Below, piece after piece: positions 53,925 through 64,000 of a DNA stretch of 64,000 nucleotides. The stretch is from positions 3,732,501-3,796,500 of the forward strand of contig NC_085130.1 in assembly GCF_030269925.1 (NCBI RefSeq), in the 5' to 3' direction. This DNA comes from Bombyx mori. Taxonomy: Eukaryota; Arthropoda; Insecta; Lepidoptera; Bombycidae. Within the stretch, counting starts at the first letter, position 1, and every line of letters starts with the position of its first letter. Both the position numbers and the translations under genes were made by a program. The notes under the pieces are model-generated. The model did no database searches. It was not told the DNA's origin and saw nothing but the letters and a program-made list of their open reading frames with translations.

Positions 53925-54639
53925 TTATTATTAATATACGTAAGTATTATGTAAATAAGTGCTATTTTTATTTAAACGCACACACAAGTTAAAGTTACGT
54001 AAAATTCCATAAAATTATGTAAAACATAATATGTAATGTAAACATTCGTAATTGTGTGTGAGGTATTGATTTATTGAGATTTACGTTTTTCATTTAAAAT
54101 AATATACAATTTATTATTTGAGGTTGACGTTACTAATTTATGCGTGTACACAGTCAGCGTTGTCGACAGTCGAGTAGAAGTACAAAATCGTGATCGTACA
54201 GAAGGCGCACGCGTGATTTTAGATAACTTTGGCTGCGCTTAGTCGAAACAGATGAAAAACGTTTATTCCATCCTATATGAATAAAGAAAAGAAAGAAAAT
54301 GTTCTTGAACAATACGATATCTATTTGCTACTAATTATTTAATACAATCCGAAAACGACAAAATCAAAGTTACTAAATTAGCGTAAAAAAAGTAAAAAAG
54401 TATATTTAGTTATTATATTATTTATATTATGCTCCACAAAATGATAAATCTTAATGTCCGACTACTGAAAAAGTATGATCGCGAACGAATAGCCCGTGTA
54501 CCCCTTTGAAGTTACCTTTTTCCTGAATCCACTTTTTTTATTTGCCCTACTGACAATTAATATTTATCGTAAAAAAATATCTTGGTGTTAACTTCATAAT
54601 AAATGTTATAATATTATTGCATTAAATTTAAATATGGCC
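53925..54639. other. AT-rich stretch, no gene seen
   Basis: A short CpG-bearing island lies at 54140-54250 (tcagcgttgtcgacagtcga, gaaggcgcacgcgtgatttt); the rest is AT-rich. No ORF above chance length. Confidence 0.35.
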
Positions 54640-54882
54640 ATATATGCCGTAGGACTGACGATCGCTGGAGCAGACGGGTTCTCGAGTGGAGACCGCGCAG
54701 CGGAAGACGTAACGTGGGACGCCCCCTGGCTAGATGGTGCGATGACCTCCGCACGGTGGCCGGCAAGAAGTGGATGAGGAGAGCCGCAGACCGGGCTCAG
54801 TGGTGTGGATTGGGAGAGGCCTATGTCCAGCAGTGGACGACTGTGGGCTGTTGATGATGATGATGATGATGATGATGAAATT
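54640..54882 (+). mobile_element. RTE-like LINE 3' end with (GAT)n tail
   Basis: Encodes RRNVGRPLARWCDDLR, then GKKWMRRAADRAQW and EAYVQQW, followed by a stop and about eight GAT units. Matches the RW.DDL......W...A.DR..W...EA.vqqW C-terminus of RTE-type LINEs. Confidence 0.85.
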
Positions 54883-55297
54883 TAAATACAATCCATCGCA
54901 TTCTCTCAGAGGTCGGCTAATAGGCTATTCGATTTAATGTGATGTCGTTATAACAACTCTATAGTTATATTTAATCTCAAGAAATTAATAAATCAACATA
55001 ATAATATGGAATAGGTTTCGCGGTATTCTGATGAATTTGGAATATTTTTTTCTGTTATAAATAAATCACTTAACAAAGAAAGTTTAAATGAAAGGCCCAA
55101 TAATCTATCAGAACAGGGCACGGCTGAATTAGATCATACAAACCTTCTGCACCCGAACTGTGTTGTGCCAAAAAATTCAAGTTCCAATTAACTGCGTACC
55201 TATAGAATATCTACTGTTACTTAAATTAATTAGTTTGTACAGATGTTATTAAATATGATTTCATATTAAACTTGTGTAAATTCATAGAATTTCGGAG

Positions 55298-55304
55298 TAT
55301 AAAA
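55298..55304 (+). promoter_or_regulatory. TATA box of the secreted-peptide gene
   Basis: TATAAAA 74 bp upstream of the start codon. Transcription should begin near 55328-55345, leaving a short leader. Confidence 0.7.
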
Positions 55305-55377
55305 TGGCGATTTATGTCCGCGAATACTATACGCAAATTAACATCGTTGAGTCGAACGTTCTAAGAATTCAAATAAA

Positions 55378-57632
55378 ATGAAGCAATTTTTGGTACGTAT
55401 TCTTTTTTTTTTTTTCTAATTTGTACCGTGGTGCAAGTTCTATTTCAGTTTAGATTCTAAATTCAAATTAATTAGAGTTGGGAAAATTGGAAGCCAAGCG
55501 AAATAAGAATCCATGGACACAGGAATTTTATCTAATCTATGTAATCGGCCAATACTTAACCCGATAAGTTCTTAAGAACGACAGTCAGATAGCCATAAGA
55601 CAGAACTATATGCACTATCGTTTACAAGGATATAGCTTGAGGATGAATCTTGAGAAGGGGATTGGTGCATCACAGCCGAGACTGGGCCTATGGATTTGAC
55701 TTTCCCCCTGCCTCATTTTAGTGATGCAGTAATATCAAATATGTCGACGAGTTCTAATCGACGACCAGGTGACCAGAAGATAACTATCCCTGAAAGCATC
55801 GTGATACGCTGCGAAAGTGTGTATGTACCATGGTCTTAGAAGTGCCCAGTCATAGTCCTCTCCGGACCGGTCCGGGGTAGGGCGCCGGCTGTGAGCGGCA
55901 GGAGTGAGTTAGTGAGGTTAAACTGCCACTCACCCCACCTACCGCGCGGGTGGGGAACCGGCGATTTTCTCCTGTGGAAAAAAAGTCATAGTTCTAGGCT
56001 CCGATTAGTCGGTTTCTTCTATCATTCGCTTGACAGTTAGCAGAGATGAGACATGGCGAATAGCGTTCTATTATTGCGAGATTGTTATGTCGAGAGAGGA
56101 AGTGCTGCCCCTGGGCCTTTGAAGAGGAGCCGTTCTCCACCTGTTACCACTCTAATGTGGTTTGAGGCACCGTCATGGTACAGATTTACACCCTTCTGAT
56201 GGATAATGCGGCGTTATGTCAGTTGGTACTGGTTGGTTACCAGTGGTAGGACCTCTTGAGTCCGCACGAGAAGGTACCGCCACCCTGCTTATTTCTGCCG
56301 TGAAGCAGTAATGCGTTTCGGTTTGAAGGGTGGGGCAGCCGTTGTAACTATACTGAGACCTTAGAACATATCTCAAGGTGGGTGGCGCATTTACGTTGTA
56401 AACGTCTATGGGCTCCAGTAACCACTTAACACCATGACGATTAATAATTTAAAAAAAGATATGATGTTGGACCATAAGGTAATATGGTGCTCTTGTGGAC
56501 GGCCCTAAATATCATCCTCGGGACTGTGGTCCGCACCCAACATCTGCGGACAGTTTCACATAGCCTGCGTACCCCCTAGGCGCGGGGATCCCGTAGGAGG
56601 TTCAGCTCTCGGCCCAAAAAGATTGGTGCTCTTGTGAACTGTTTCAAAACCTTGCCGGAATAGAGTACAACGGATCTAAAACACATAAAAAGTTCCTAAT
56701 TGAAATGTATAGAGGTAAAGCTTGTAAAAGTTAGCTAATATACGTACTGCCTGATGAGCTGAAGACTCCTCGTGCACATTAGGCATGAAGTAGAAACTAT
56801 GCATCACTCGCGACGCACGTTCCAAGAAAATTTCGTATATATATTTTTATCAGCGTAATTTATAGTATGGACTCTCTATATCTCTTACCAGCTATTTATT
56901 CCACATGGTGGTGGATCAGCTTTCCTCACTATACTCATCCGCTTTTTTTATTTATTGCGTAGATGGGATGAGCTGACAGTCCACCTGGTGTTAAATGGTT
57001 ACTGGAGCCCATAGACATCTACAACGTAAGTACACCACCCACCTTGAGATATAAGTTCTAAGGTCTCAGTATAGTTAAAATAGCTGCCCCACCCTTCAAA
57101 CCTCCAGTAACCTCTTGTGAGTCCGCGCGGGTAGGCACCACCACCCTGCCTATTTTTGCCGTGAAGCAGTAATGCGTTTCGGTTCGAAGGGTGGGGCAGC
57201 AGTTGTAACTAACTTGAGACCTTAGAATTTATATCTCAAGGTGGGTGACGCATTTACGTCGTAGATGTCTATGGGCTCCAGTAACCATTTAACACCAGGT
57301 GGACTGTCAGCTCGTCCACCCATGTAAGCAATAAAAAAAAACCACGCCACTATTGCTTTAGATTATTTAAATCCCCTGTAACTCTACTTTTCCAGATCGT
57401 GGTACTTCTGGCCGTGGCGACGGTGGCGTATGCAGTCCCCGTGGACTCAGAAAGCGCGAGCAATGAAGTGGCCGAGGTTGCAGGCGCCGGTGTGGCCAGC
57501 GGAGTACAGACCGCTTTGAAACCGGAAAACTTCGAAAAGCTCGTTCAAGGCTTTCCCGGAATAATCGATAACTTTATTTCGTTGATTGTGGGCTTCTTCA
57601 AACAGGCATTCGGCCCGAAAACCGAGTCTTAA
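55378..57632 (+). CDS. small secreted peptide gene, two coding exons (55378-55392 and 57396-57632)
   Basis: Exon 1 gives MKQFL and splices at ttg|gtacgt; exon 2 follows ttttccag|atc in phase 0, giving 83 residues. Residues 1-18 are a clear signal peptide (hydrophobic IVVLLAVATVA, likely cut after AYA-18). The predicted mature form has 65 residues, no Cys: an acidic start (VPVDSES), a small-residue stretch (AGAGVASGV, 34-42) and an amphipathic C-terminal helix (GIIDNFISLIVGFFKQAF, 60-77) ending GPKTES. An intron interrupting the signal peptide is common in insect cuticle and hemolymph protein genes. Role unknown; a membrane-active or lipid-binding secreted peptide is a guess from the helix. 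I do not recognise the family. It is the only convincing host gene here, and its reading frame is undamaged. Confidence 0.85.
55849..55986 (+). mobile_element. R1-clade LINE 3' tail in the intron
   Basis: ctctccggaccggtccgggg to gaaccggcgattttctcctg plus A's. Sister of the 3' end of the LINE at 60700, with an extra 30-bp insert. Confidence 0.75.
56238..56440 (+). mobile_element. BMC1-type LINE 3' tail without its end
   Basis: accagtggtaggacctcttg to cacttaacaccatgac. Confidence 0.8.
56498..56623 (+). mobile_element. LINE 3' fragment with 13-bp target duplication
   Basis: The direct repeat TGGTGCTCTTGTG at 56485-56497 and 56624-56636 flanks a GC-rich 126-bp insert ending ggcccaaaaaga. A short A tail and target duplication mark target-primed insertion. 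Probably an R1-type tail. Confidence 0.65.
56944..57101 (-). mobile_element. BMC1-type LINE 3' tail, reversed arm of an inverted pair
   Basis: tttttttatttattgcgtag to gccccacccttcaaac. Confidence 0.8.
57102..57345 (+). mobile_element. BMC1-type LINE 3' tail, forward arm of an inverted pair
   Basis: ctccagtaacctcttgtgag to catgtaagcaataaaaaaaa, abutting the reversed copy. Confidence 0.8.
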
Positions 57633-57644
57633 GTGTTTTGTTTT

Positions 57645-57650
57645 AATAAA
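57645..57650 (+). terminator. poly(A) signal of the secreted-peptide gene
   Basis: AATAAA 13 bp after the stop, with a GT-rich stretch (tgtgaatgttatgttggtt) following, so the 3' UTR is very short. Confidence 0.8.
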
Positions 57651-57679
57651 CATCTGTGAATGTTATGTTGGTTATAATT

Positions 57680-58534
57680 TCTATCAACGATCATGAGATA
57701 TTTTAAATTTTTCCCGAAAAATACTCAGCGTTGCGAAAATATTCCAATTATGCTAAAACGCTATTTTCATGTTCACTTTTTAGACCGGGGTAGAAAGAAG
57801 CCTTTAAAAATAATAAAAAGTGAAAAAAAAAATAATAAGATGAAACCCATTAGAAAAGGAGTAGAATATTATAAAAATGAAAGGAAAAATAATTTACGGG
57901 CGATCTGAGGTCGGGAAGGGGATGGGGGTGAGTTTTTAAGGGTAAAAAACGGTTTTTCTCGATTTCCGGCAAAACTAAAAGCCCTATGGAAAAAAGTCAA
58001 ATCGCAAAGTTGTAGGTAATAAAAAGATCTAAAACTTTTTTATTTACACTTTTTTCACATAGCCTCAAAATTTATGTGAAAAATTCAAAAAACCATCCAT
58101 TGATTTATGTTCGTCGTTATTGATGGCCGTCTCTTAGCTCGTATTGTATTAACGAATAACCAAGGGTACATAGATATCTCGGTATAGATACCAAAATTGC
58201 ACAGAGCATTACAGCAGTAATATAAACGAAGGTAATTAATGTTTTCTGAACTTGCATGAGCAACTGTGCGCCTCACCTGCCCATTTCTAGTGGACCGTTA
58301 TCTATAAAATTGAGAATCCCGGTTAAAACCAGATTAACAGAACCACACACTGAATCCAATAAAATACTGATATTAAATACGCAATGTAATGCAAAGCCGT
58401 TCGTAGAGACCGTGGATCCACGCGTCAGCTGTTTTGTGTTTACGGTATATTACCCGCAATGCATAATACAGCAACACAAACATAGAAACAAAACAGTAAA
58501 ACCGTATTATTGTGTCAACAGTAGCCGATATTAT
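57680..58534. other. no gene seen downstream of the secreted-peptide gene
   Basis: 57690-57900 is A-rich; 57940-58090 (acggtttttctcgatttccg, aagttgtaggtaat) has the look of a dispersed repeat but has no partner here. A frame at 58256-58591 runs into a Bm1 copy and is not accepted. Confidence 0.35.
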
Positions 58535-58705
58535 CTTTTTTTTCCTACCTATGCTGATAGCTTTGAGAGGCTATTTCAACTTCTCGTGTAGGTAGGTAGT
58601 TGACGTGTAGGTGAGCTCACGGGGCTCAAACCGGAGTTTTGCTAACACTGGCCCTAGCAAGAGCGGGGCTTCGCAGAATCTACCACCGTATCGGAAACGC
58701 GACGC
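58535..58705 (-). mobile_element. Bm1-type SINE, 5'-truncated
   Basis: ttttttcctacctatgctga to ggaaacgcgacgcg, with a small duplication (gtgtaggtaggtagttgacgtgtaggtg). Confidence 0.8.
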
Positions 58706-59109
58706 GATAGTCAGAAAAAACAGTTCATTGCGGTTTTCTTCTCTGTCAATGATTTTATTTTGTTCAGTAACTAATACAGAGTTTTAAGGATAACGAAAAA
58801 AAAAAAAAAGATTTGGAAATAGTTATTTATAAAAGCGTAAATAAAAAACCAAAAGAGTAAACTTAGTGCATCAATCGAATACGAATCTTTAGAATTTAGA
58901 TGGTCAGTGATTATGATCGAAATTGACTTTAAATAATAAAATCTACCTAAGCTCAATAACGTTGTTGATATGAAATCAAAATATCATCGCGAGAACAACC
59001 AACTTATGCATCTCGTATCGGATTTTTCTTCAAAACAAAACCAAGATACATTTTGAGCGTGACACATAGTTGGGCAGAACTTCGAGCTCGCAATCACATT
59101 AGCCTTGAC

Positions 59110-59247
59110 ATTGCCGGCGTCCGCATGCGACGATGACTCGTCAACTGCGACGAAGAGTTCAACGAGTGAACTAATCCAAAGACACATTCCACTGAGTTTC
59201 TCGTTAGATCTTCTCAGTGTGTCACGATTCCGATCCGGTAGTAGATT
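59110..59247 (+). mobile_element. Bm1-type SINE, middle fragment, diverged
   Basis: actcgtcaactgcgacgaag to gatccggtagtagattca. Confidence 0.7.
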
Positions 59248-59394
59248 CAGGAATTTTTTATCCTGTTGATACTTAGCATATTAGGGCGAGGTTATTAAAT
59301 GTTTGTATTGTCATCAGTCCTGGATGCGTGTGTAAATTTCTAAGTTAATCGGGCGTCTTGAAGTCGGTAAAAATGATGTTCAAAGATGCCCTAG

Positions 59395-59582
59395 CCCACT
59401 GAGTTTCTAGCCGGATCTTCTTAGTGGGTCGCGTTTCCGATTCAGTGGCAGATTCGATGAAACACTGCTCTTGCTAGGGCTAGCTAGTGTTAGCAAATTC
59501 CCTCAGATTGAACCTGTTAGCTCACTAGACGTCCGCGAGAAGCTGAAATAAGCCCTTAGGTTACCAGCGCTTAAGAAAAAAA
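59395..59582 (+). mobile_element. Bm1-type SINE, 3' half
   Basis: cccactgagtttctagccgg to accagcgcttaagaaaaaaa. Confidence 0.8.
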
Positions 59583-59599
59583 AAGATGGCGTTACAAAA

Positions 59600-59950
59600 A
59601 ACATACTTGCCAAGCTAATGCAAGCAAACGTGTCAAACGTGCTAAACGTCGGGACCCGTCTATCTACGATCTGTATGCAGAGTCTCCTCAAGTACTTCGG
59701 ACGCGTGGCCCGACAAAATCCTGACAACTTGGAAAAACTAATAGTTGTAAGTCACGTGGAAGGATAGAGAAATCGAGGAAGATCGCCTACCAGGTGAACG
59801 GAAGTAGTCAAGGAGGCCACAACCACCAGCGTCCCGGGCGCCATTAAGCAGGCCGAATGCAGGCAACATTGGAGGAAGCTGGTGCAAAAACCTAGACCAA
59901 GGTTGTCACGACCCTCAGTAATGAGGAAGCGACGAAGAAGAAGAGCTAAT
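59600..59950 (+). mobile_element. RTE-like LINE ORF2 C-terminus and 3' end, decayed
   Basis: SLLKYFGRVARQNPDNLEKL near 59680, then VEG-stop-RNRGRSPTR with in-frame stops, QHWRKLVQ near 59865, then acgaccctcagtaatgagga with agcgacgaagaagaag. Same end as 22965 and 41690. Confidence 0.75.
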
Positions 59951-60559
59951 AGAACCGTTTCAAAACCCAATCCAAGTTACTTATCTATTCTTCCTAATCT
60001 TCAAACTGTATTCCAAAGCATTGGTGAATTAATTTATTTCAAACGATCTGTAAACGCCTATTTGAACAAAAAATATTTTGATCTTATACAAAGACAAAAA
60101 CAGTGTGTATCGCCCATAAATTATCTTGGAGCCGAAGGGAGAATAAGGAGGGAGTACCACAATATCGGGTCACCGATTTACGTTCATACGAACTTCGATT
60201 TAAGGCTCAGATTCTTTTGTTGACAATTTCATACTTTAAATTTCGGGGTAAAGTAAGTTTCTTTGGAAGAAACTCGGTTTACGCTCTGTCAGAAGTTAGG
60301 TAACTTTGACACATTGTTTGTGTTCTAACATTTTAACGATATAAGTACATACACACTTCTGATACAATACTTGAATTAGTTGAAATATGCGTAAAGACAT
60401 TCTGTGTTACAACTAACTTTTCTGATCATCTATGGATCTACACTTAACAAATACGCGAGGATTTCGATCTACGAAAATCATGAGGTCACATGAGGTCTGC
60501 TACACGGTAGAAATAAGGATGATGGCTGAACCCAGGCATGGGGGCTTGCAAATAGTTAG

Positions 60560-60690
60560 TTTTTTTATTGCTTAGATGGGTGGACGAGCTCACAGCCCAC
60601 CTGGTGTTAAGTGGTTACTGGAGCCCAACGTAAACGCGCCACTCACCTTGAGATATAAGTTCTAAGGTCTCAAGTACAGTTACAAGGGCT
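60560..60690 (-). mobile_element. BMC1-type LINE 3' tail, 5'-truncated
   Basis: tttttttattgcttagatgg to ctcaagtacagttacaag. Confidence 0.8.
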
Positions 60691-60699
60691 TTTATTTTT

Positions 60700-62260
60700 A
60701 TATTTTTTTTTTTTTTTTTTTTTTTTTCCAACTGAGAAAATCGCCGGATCCCCAACCGCGCGGGATGGGGGTCCCGCCGCTCACAACCGGCGCCCTACCT
60801 CGGACCGGGCCGGAGCCCAGTCGGGGTTATTGAAACGGCGGGACAGGGTTGACGCAGAGCACATTACATCCATCCCACCGTCCCACGGACGCCGGACCGG
60901 CGGCCGCCAGCGACACGACCACCGGTTCTCTCGTTCAGCGGGCCCGCTTTGATGGCGCCGCGTTACACCTTCCCCCAGAGCGGTCGGGGGAACGCGGTCT
61001 ACCATCACCCGGCTTCCTACTGCGGGTGAGCGTGCAAAGCACGCCACCCCACGTCTGGGTCTCTCCCCGCACAAAACGGGTGGGACCCCTAGCTCTTAGG
61101 GGGCCAGGTCACGGATACGACCCCGGTCCCGACCCCCTGCTCGGCGGCGGCGGGTTTCTGCGTAGTGAGTAGAGCTTTGCCTCACTCGCCCCGCCGCCTC
61201 CGTCTGCGAGATGGTGCACTCGCTGAAGTCGAGCATAGCCTTCCATGACTCATCGCCGCCAAGCATCGACGCCACGACGCCAGGCAGCGACAAGTCAGGT
61301 CCTATCTTTGCGACCAGGACACGGCGCTGCACCTCCCAAGCGGGGCAGACAGCGAGCGTATGCTCCGCCGTGTCCAGGTCGTGTCCACAATGGTGACACC
61401 TCGTCATCAGCTCAGCCCCTATCCGGCGCAGGTACTTCCCGAAGCATCCGTGCCCGGTCAGCACCTGCACCAGATGAAAGGTGAGACGTCCTTCGCCACG
61501 ATTCACCCAGTCATCAAAGACTGGGTAAACCGCCTCGACGGTCCGTAACCCCCACGTGGGGTTGGCCAATCGCCTCGACCATGACTCGAGCACGGACCGC
61601 CGAGAATGGGCCTTCCGCGCCCGCAGCTCACTTTCGGGGAGACGCGCCACGCCCCGAGCACGAAGCTCGCTGCGCCACCGATAGTCGGCAGCGAGCGACT
61701 CCGCCTCCAGCTCCCATGGCAGCGTCCCCGCCAACACACACGCCGCCTCGAAGGAGACGGTGCGATATCCGCGGACGACCCTGACGGCAACGGTGCGCTG
61801 CGGCCGGCGCAGGAACCGAGCCATAGTGGCCCGGTTGCGCGGCTCAGCCGGCTCAAAGAACCGGCTGTCCTCATCAATCGGGGGACCAGCTCCGCAAAGT
61901 AAGCACGAAAAGCCCACCGGCTGTCCAACACGAGGCCGAGGTACTTCAACTGCACCCCGACCCCTATCCGGACGCCTCCAACCACGATGTGGGTGTCAAC
62001 GGGTGGCGCCCTCCGCGGCCCGTGAAACCACAGAGCCTCGGATTTACTGAGCGCCACGTCGAGACCCAGCCTCCTTATCCTTCCGACGACGAGGGCCACT
62101 CCCGCTGTGGCGAGATGGGCAGACTCCCTATAATCATCCCCCCGGGCCACGACCAACGTGTCGTCCGCGTAACAAATAACGCGGAGACCCGGGAGGAGGG
62201 CGCCCCTCAGCACCCAGTCGTACCCGATATTCCACAAGAGGGAGGGACCACCCAGTCATA
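60700..62260 (-). mobile_element. R1-clade LINE, 5'-truncated, with frameshift
   Basis: On the minus strand it opens inside the RT palm (PSLLWNIGYDWVLRG), then has the active site CYADDTLVVARGDD, then LKYLGLVLDSRW. Near 61900 the frame shifts and about 30 codons seem lost. The second frame (61917-61096) carries RTVAVRVVRGYRTVS and the C-terminal zinc-finger CHHCGHDLDTAEHTLAVC, a hallmark of R1-type ORF2. A GC-rich 3' UTR ends in a T run (poly(A) reversed) of about 25 at 60703-60727. Much richer in G+C than all neighbours. No upstream endonuclease, so it is dead. It could be a TRAS/SART-like or a dispersed R1-clade family. Confidence 0.85.
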
Positions 62261-62261
62261 C

Positions 62262-62578
62262 CGCCCAAAGCACGACATTACAGATCCTCCTGATCCATTA
62301 ACGGTGCTTTTAGGCACCACAAGCACCGGTCACCGTCTTCGTCGAACCCGTCGCTTGCGACGGAGGGCTCGACGAGCGAACTAACCCATAGACACAGCCC
62401 ACTGAGTTTCTCGCCGGATCTTCTCAGTGGGTCGCGTTTCCGATCCGGTGGTAGATTCTGCGAAGCACTGCTCTTGCTAGGGTCAGTGTTACCAACACTC
62501 CGGTTTGAGCCCCGTGAGCTCACCTACACACGTTAGGCCGAAGCTGAAATAGCCTCTCAAGGCATAGGTAGGGAAAAA
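62262..62578 (+). mobile_element. Bm1-type SINE, near full length
   Basis: gcccaaagcacgacattaca to aggcataggtagggaaaaaa; its 5' end abuts the truncated R1 LINE. Confidence 0.85.
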
Positions 62579-62692
62579 AATTAGAACGCTACTGCCCAAA
62601 CTCACTAAAAGACTAATACTCTTTGTTACTAAGAGATAAGAAGGCTATGTTCGATGTTTCCCGCTGAAATCTCTATTTAATTTGTGTTACGT

Positions 62693-63069
62693 TGTTACGC
62701 CGGTAAGAGTAACGCCATCTATCGCCGAATAGTCGAACAAATGTCTAAGAATCTAGTAACACCTAGAACGCTCGAGAAGTACAGCGCCCCCTATTGTCAG
62801 ATAGCGGAAATACAAATACTAGAAATGTGTGAAATATTTTCGATAATTCTAGGGATGTGGTATCGGCTATAAAAGCGTTGCAAAGATGGCACGCAGTCAG
62901 TTAGTAATCAGAACTACTCAAAGCGAAGCAACGAACGGATCACCTGAAGCGAAGCGGAAGAAGCGAATTGAGAGTTTTAAAATGTTTGTGAAGTGTTTTA
63001 AGTGTTAAATATAGTGTTAACTTATGATTCAGTAGATTTTTTATTTATCCCGAACCCCAGTGCGTAATA
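62693..63069 (+). mobile_element. solo LTR
   Basis: tgttacgccggtaagagtaa to ccccagtgcgtaata. Promoter gctataaaagcgttgcaaag at about 62867, then the initiator-like cagtcagttagtaatc. No matching 4-bp flanks. Confidence 0.8.
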
Positions 63070-63742
63070 ATATTATGTATGTAACCTCTATACTCTATAC
63101 CCCTATATAGAAAAAGTTATACAGGTGACATAAATTACATTTTGAATATTGAAACATAAGAAACATAAAAACTGGTGAAGCCAAAGCTTCTTAAATATTG
63201 TTTCTCTTTACAGAGCAACTAATCCGTGCTATAGTTTTACTGGGCTAAGCTTTCTTTTATGGTGCATAAAATGATACATACAATATTTTTGGCAGTGCAA
63301 AGCATCTCTATTGTGCCCTTAGAATCGTTAATGTCAGCGACGGTGTAAACACGATTAAAGTTACGAGGGAAATCCAAAATTTTGTTATAAAATTTTCTAG
63401 TCACATACTAAACGCCATTCTCAACCATTGAATCTCTTTGCAGTTTAAGGGCGAATCTTCAAGTACGCCGGCGAACTGTATTACACAGGGAGCTGGATGC
63501 TCTTAACACATTATACTGGGACGTGAATCTGATATTAATATGTTTGGATGTGGTATTTTTTAGTTATATTATTCGGTACTTATCAAACAGCGCTTCTCTA
63601 TGGCTCTTTATTCACTCACTATCGCTAAACATTGATAGTGCTATCTGGAAATTCTCACGCAACTACCACCGAAATCTGTACTGAGCTTCAAATAAGATGA
63701 ATGAATAAATCAGCCAAAAGTTTACGAACTATTAATACGCTT
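63070..63742. other. no gene seen
   Basis: AT-rich. One frame stays open from 63412 to 63684 after a weak acceptor-like ctctttgcag, but it lacks a start, a donor and any motif. Confidence 0.3.
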
Positions 63743-64000
63743 TTATTAGCTTCAGACGTATGCATGTTAGTATGTAACGGAATCTTTGAACATGATTTTG
63801 ACCCCCTTCAAAACGTCGGATTAACTCTAAATTCGGTATACTTATTAAGGACCGATGACAACTAACAAAACAAAAAAATTGAAAAAAATGGAAATTCATC
63901 TAAAAAATGAAAAATAATCGTTTAAAATACTAACAAAATATGCATGGTGTCAGTAGTTATAAATATTTTATGAACAGATATGAGTAGAAGGGCTATTTTG
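63743..64000 (+). repeat. copy of the hairpin repeat at 47281, cut by the window edge
   Basis: tcagacgtatgcatgttagt, then cccccttcaaaacgtcggat. The last 60 bp (atgcatggtgtcagtagtta ... agtagaagggctattttg) match the loop of the 47-kb copy in the opposite orientation. Confidence 0.75.

Larger units (their letters stand above)
55393..57395 (+). other. intron of the secreted-peptide gene
   Basis: 2003 bp, GTACGT...TTTTCCAG. It contains an R1-type tail (55849), a BMC1 tail (56238), a LINE fragment with target duplication (56498) and an inverted BMC1 pair (56944-57345); the last ends only 50 bp before the acceptor. Confidence 0.8.

Noticed and set aside
57693..57908. 71-codon Lys/Asn-rich frame just after the secreted-peptide gene
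   Set aside because: A-rich filler, overlapping no feature; looks like chance.
58256..58591. 111-codon plus-strand frame
   Set aside because: Its last 20 or so codons come from a reversed Bm1 SINE, so the frame is accidental.
60849..62384. Many overlapping plus-strand frames opposite the R1-type LINE
   Set aside because: They are shadows of the GC-rich minus-strand coding region; no domain, and the minus strand has clear RT and zinc-finger motifs.
63412..63684. 90-codon open frame without ATG preceded by ctctttgcag
   Set aside because: Considered as an internal exon, but no donor, no motif and AT-rich codons; left as unannotated.
1..64000. W-chromosome origin because of dense nested transposons
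   Set aside because: Density and nesting fit the W, but Bm1 and BMC1 are abundant everywhere and there is an intact TATA-driven gene; nothing here decides it.

Overview
The window looks like nuclear DNA of a silkworm (Bombyx mori or a close relative). It is AT-rich and gene-poor, and it is packed with repeat families I recognise as silkworm ones: BMC1-type LINE tails, Bm1-type SINEs, a tRNA-derived SINE sharing the BMC1 tail, a BmSE-like SINE with a (TATT)n tail, Lep1-like short Helitrons with CTAG|T ends, and a Dong-like (R4 clade) LINE sitting in (TAA)n. Family names come from memory, not from a search.

Layout. 1-3550 (minus) is the 5' part of a well-preserved Jockey-clade LINE: a 5' UTR with an internal promoter, an intact gag-like ORF1 and an intact ORF2 that runs off the left edge. 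It sits inside an older Helitron. 4-23 kb is a mosaic of short, mostly 5'-truncated or decayed insertions, including two Dong/R4 tails in TAA repeats at 5.75-6.44 kb and end-to-end Helitrons at 13.4-13.9 and 18.5-19.3 kb. 23.08-23.44 kb is a solo LTR. 23.50-27.78 kb is a Ty3/Gypsy-type element with identical 289-bp LTRs and a 4-bp target duplication but a wrecked interior. 28-37.5 kb is again mosaic, with a Tc1/mariner-family transposase fragment and three closely related Helitrons. 37.5-40 kb is the quietest stretch. 40-54 kb returns to mosaic, with hairpin elements and a second solo LTR. 60.7-62.3 kb (minus) is a GC-rich, 5'-truncated R1-clade LINE. A further solo LTR and the edge of a hairpin repeat close the window.

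The only convincing host gene is a two-exon gene at about 55.30-57.67 kb (plus). It encodes an 83-residue secreted peptide with a signal peptide, no cysteine and an amphipathic C-terminal helix. It has a TATA box, a phase-0 intron of about 2.0 kb filled with LINE debris, and a poly(A) signal. I do not recognise its family.

Nothing here forms a multi-gene pathway. The biology is that of mobile DNA: autonomous LINEs supplying tails to SINEs, non-autonomous Helitrons and MITEs, and LTR elements reduced to solo LTRs. No CRISPR array, rRNA or functional tRNA gene was seen.
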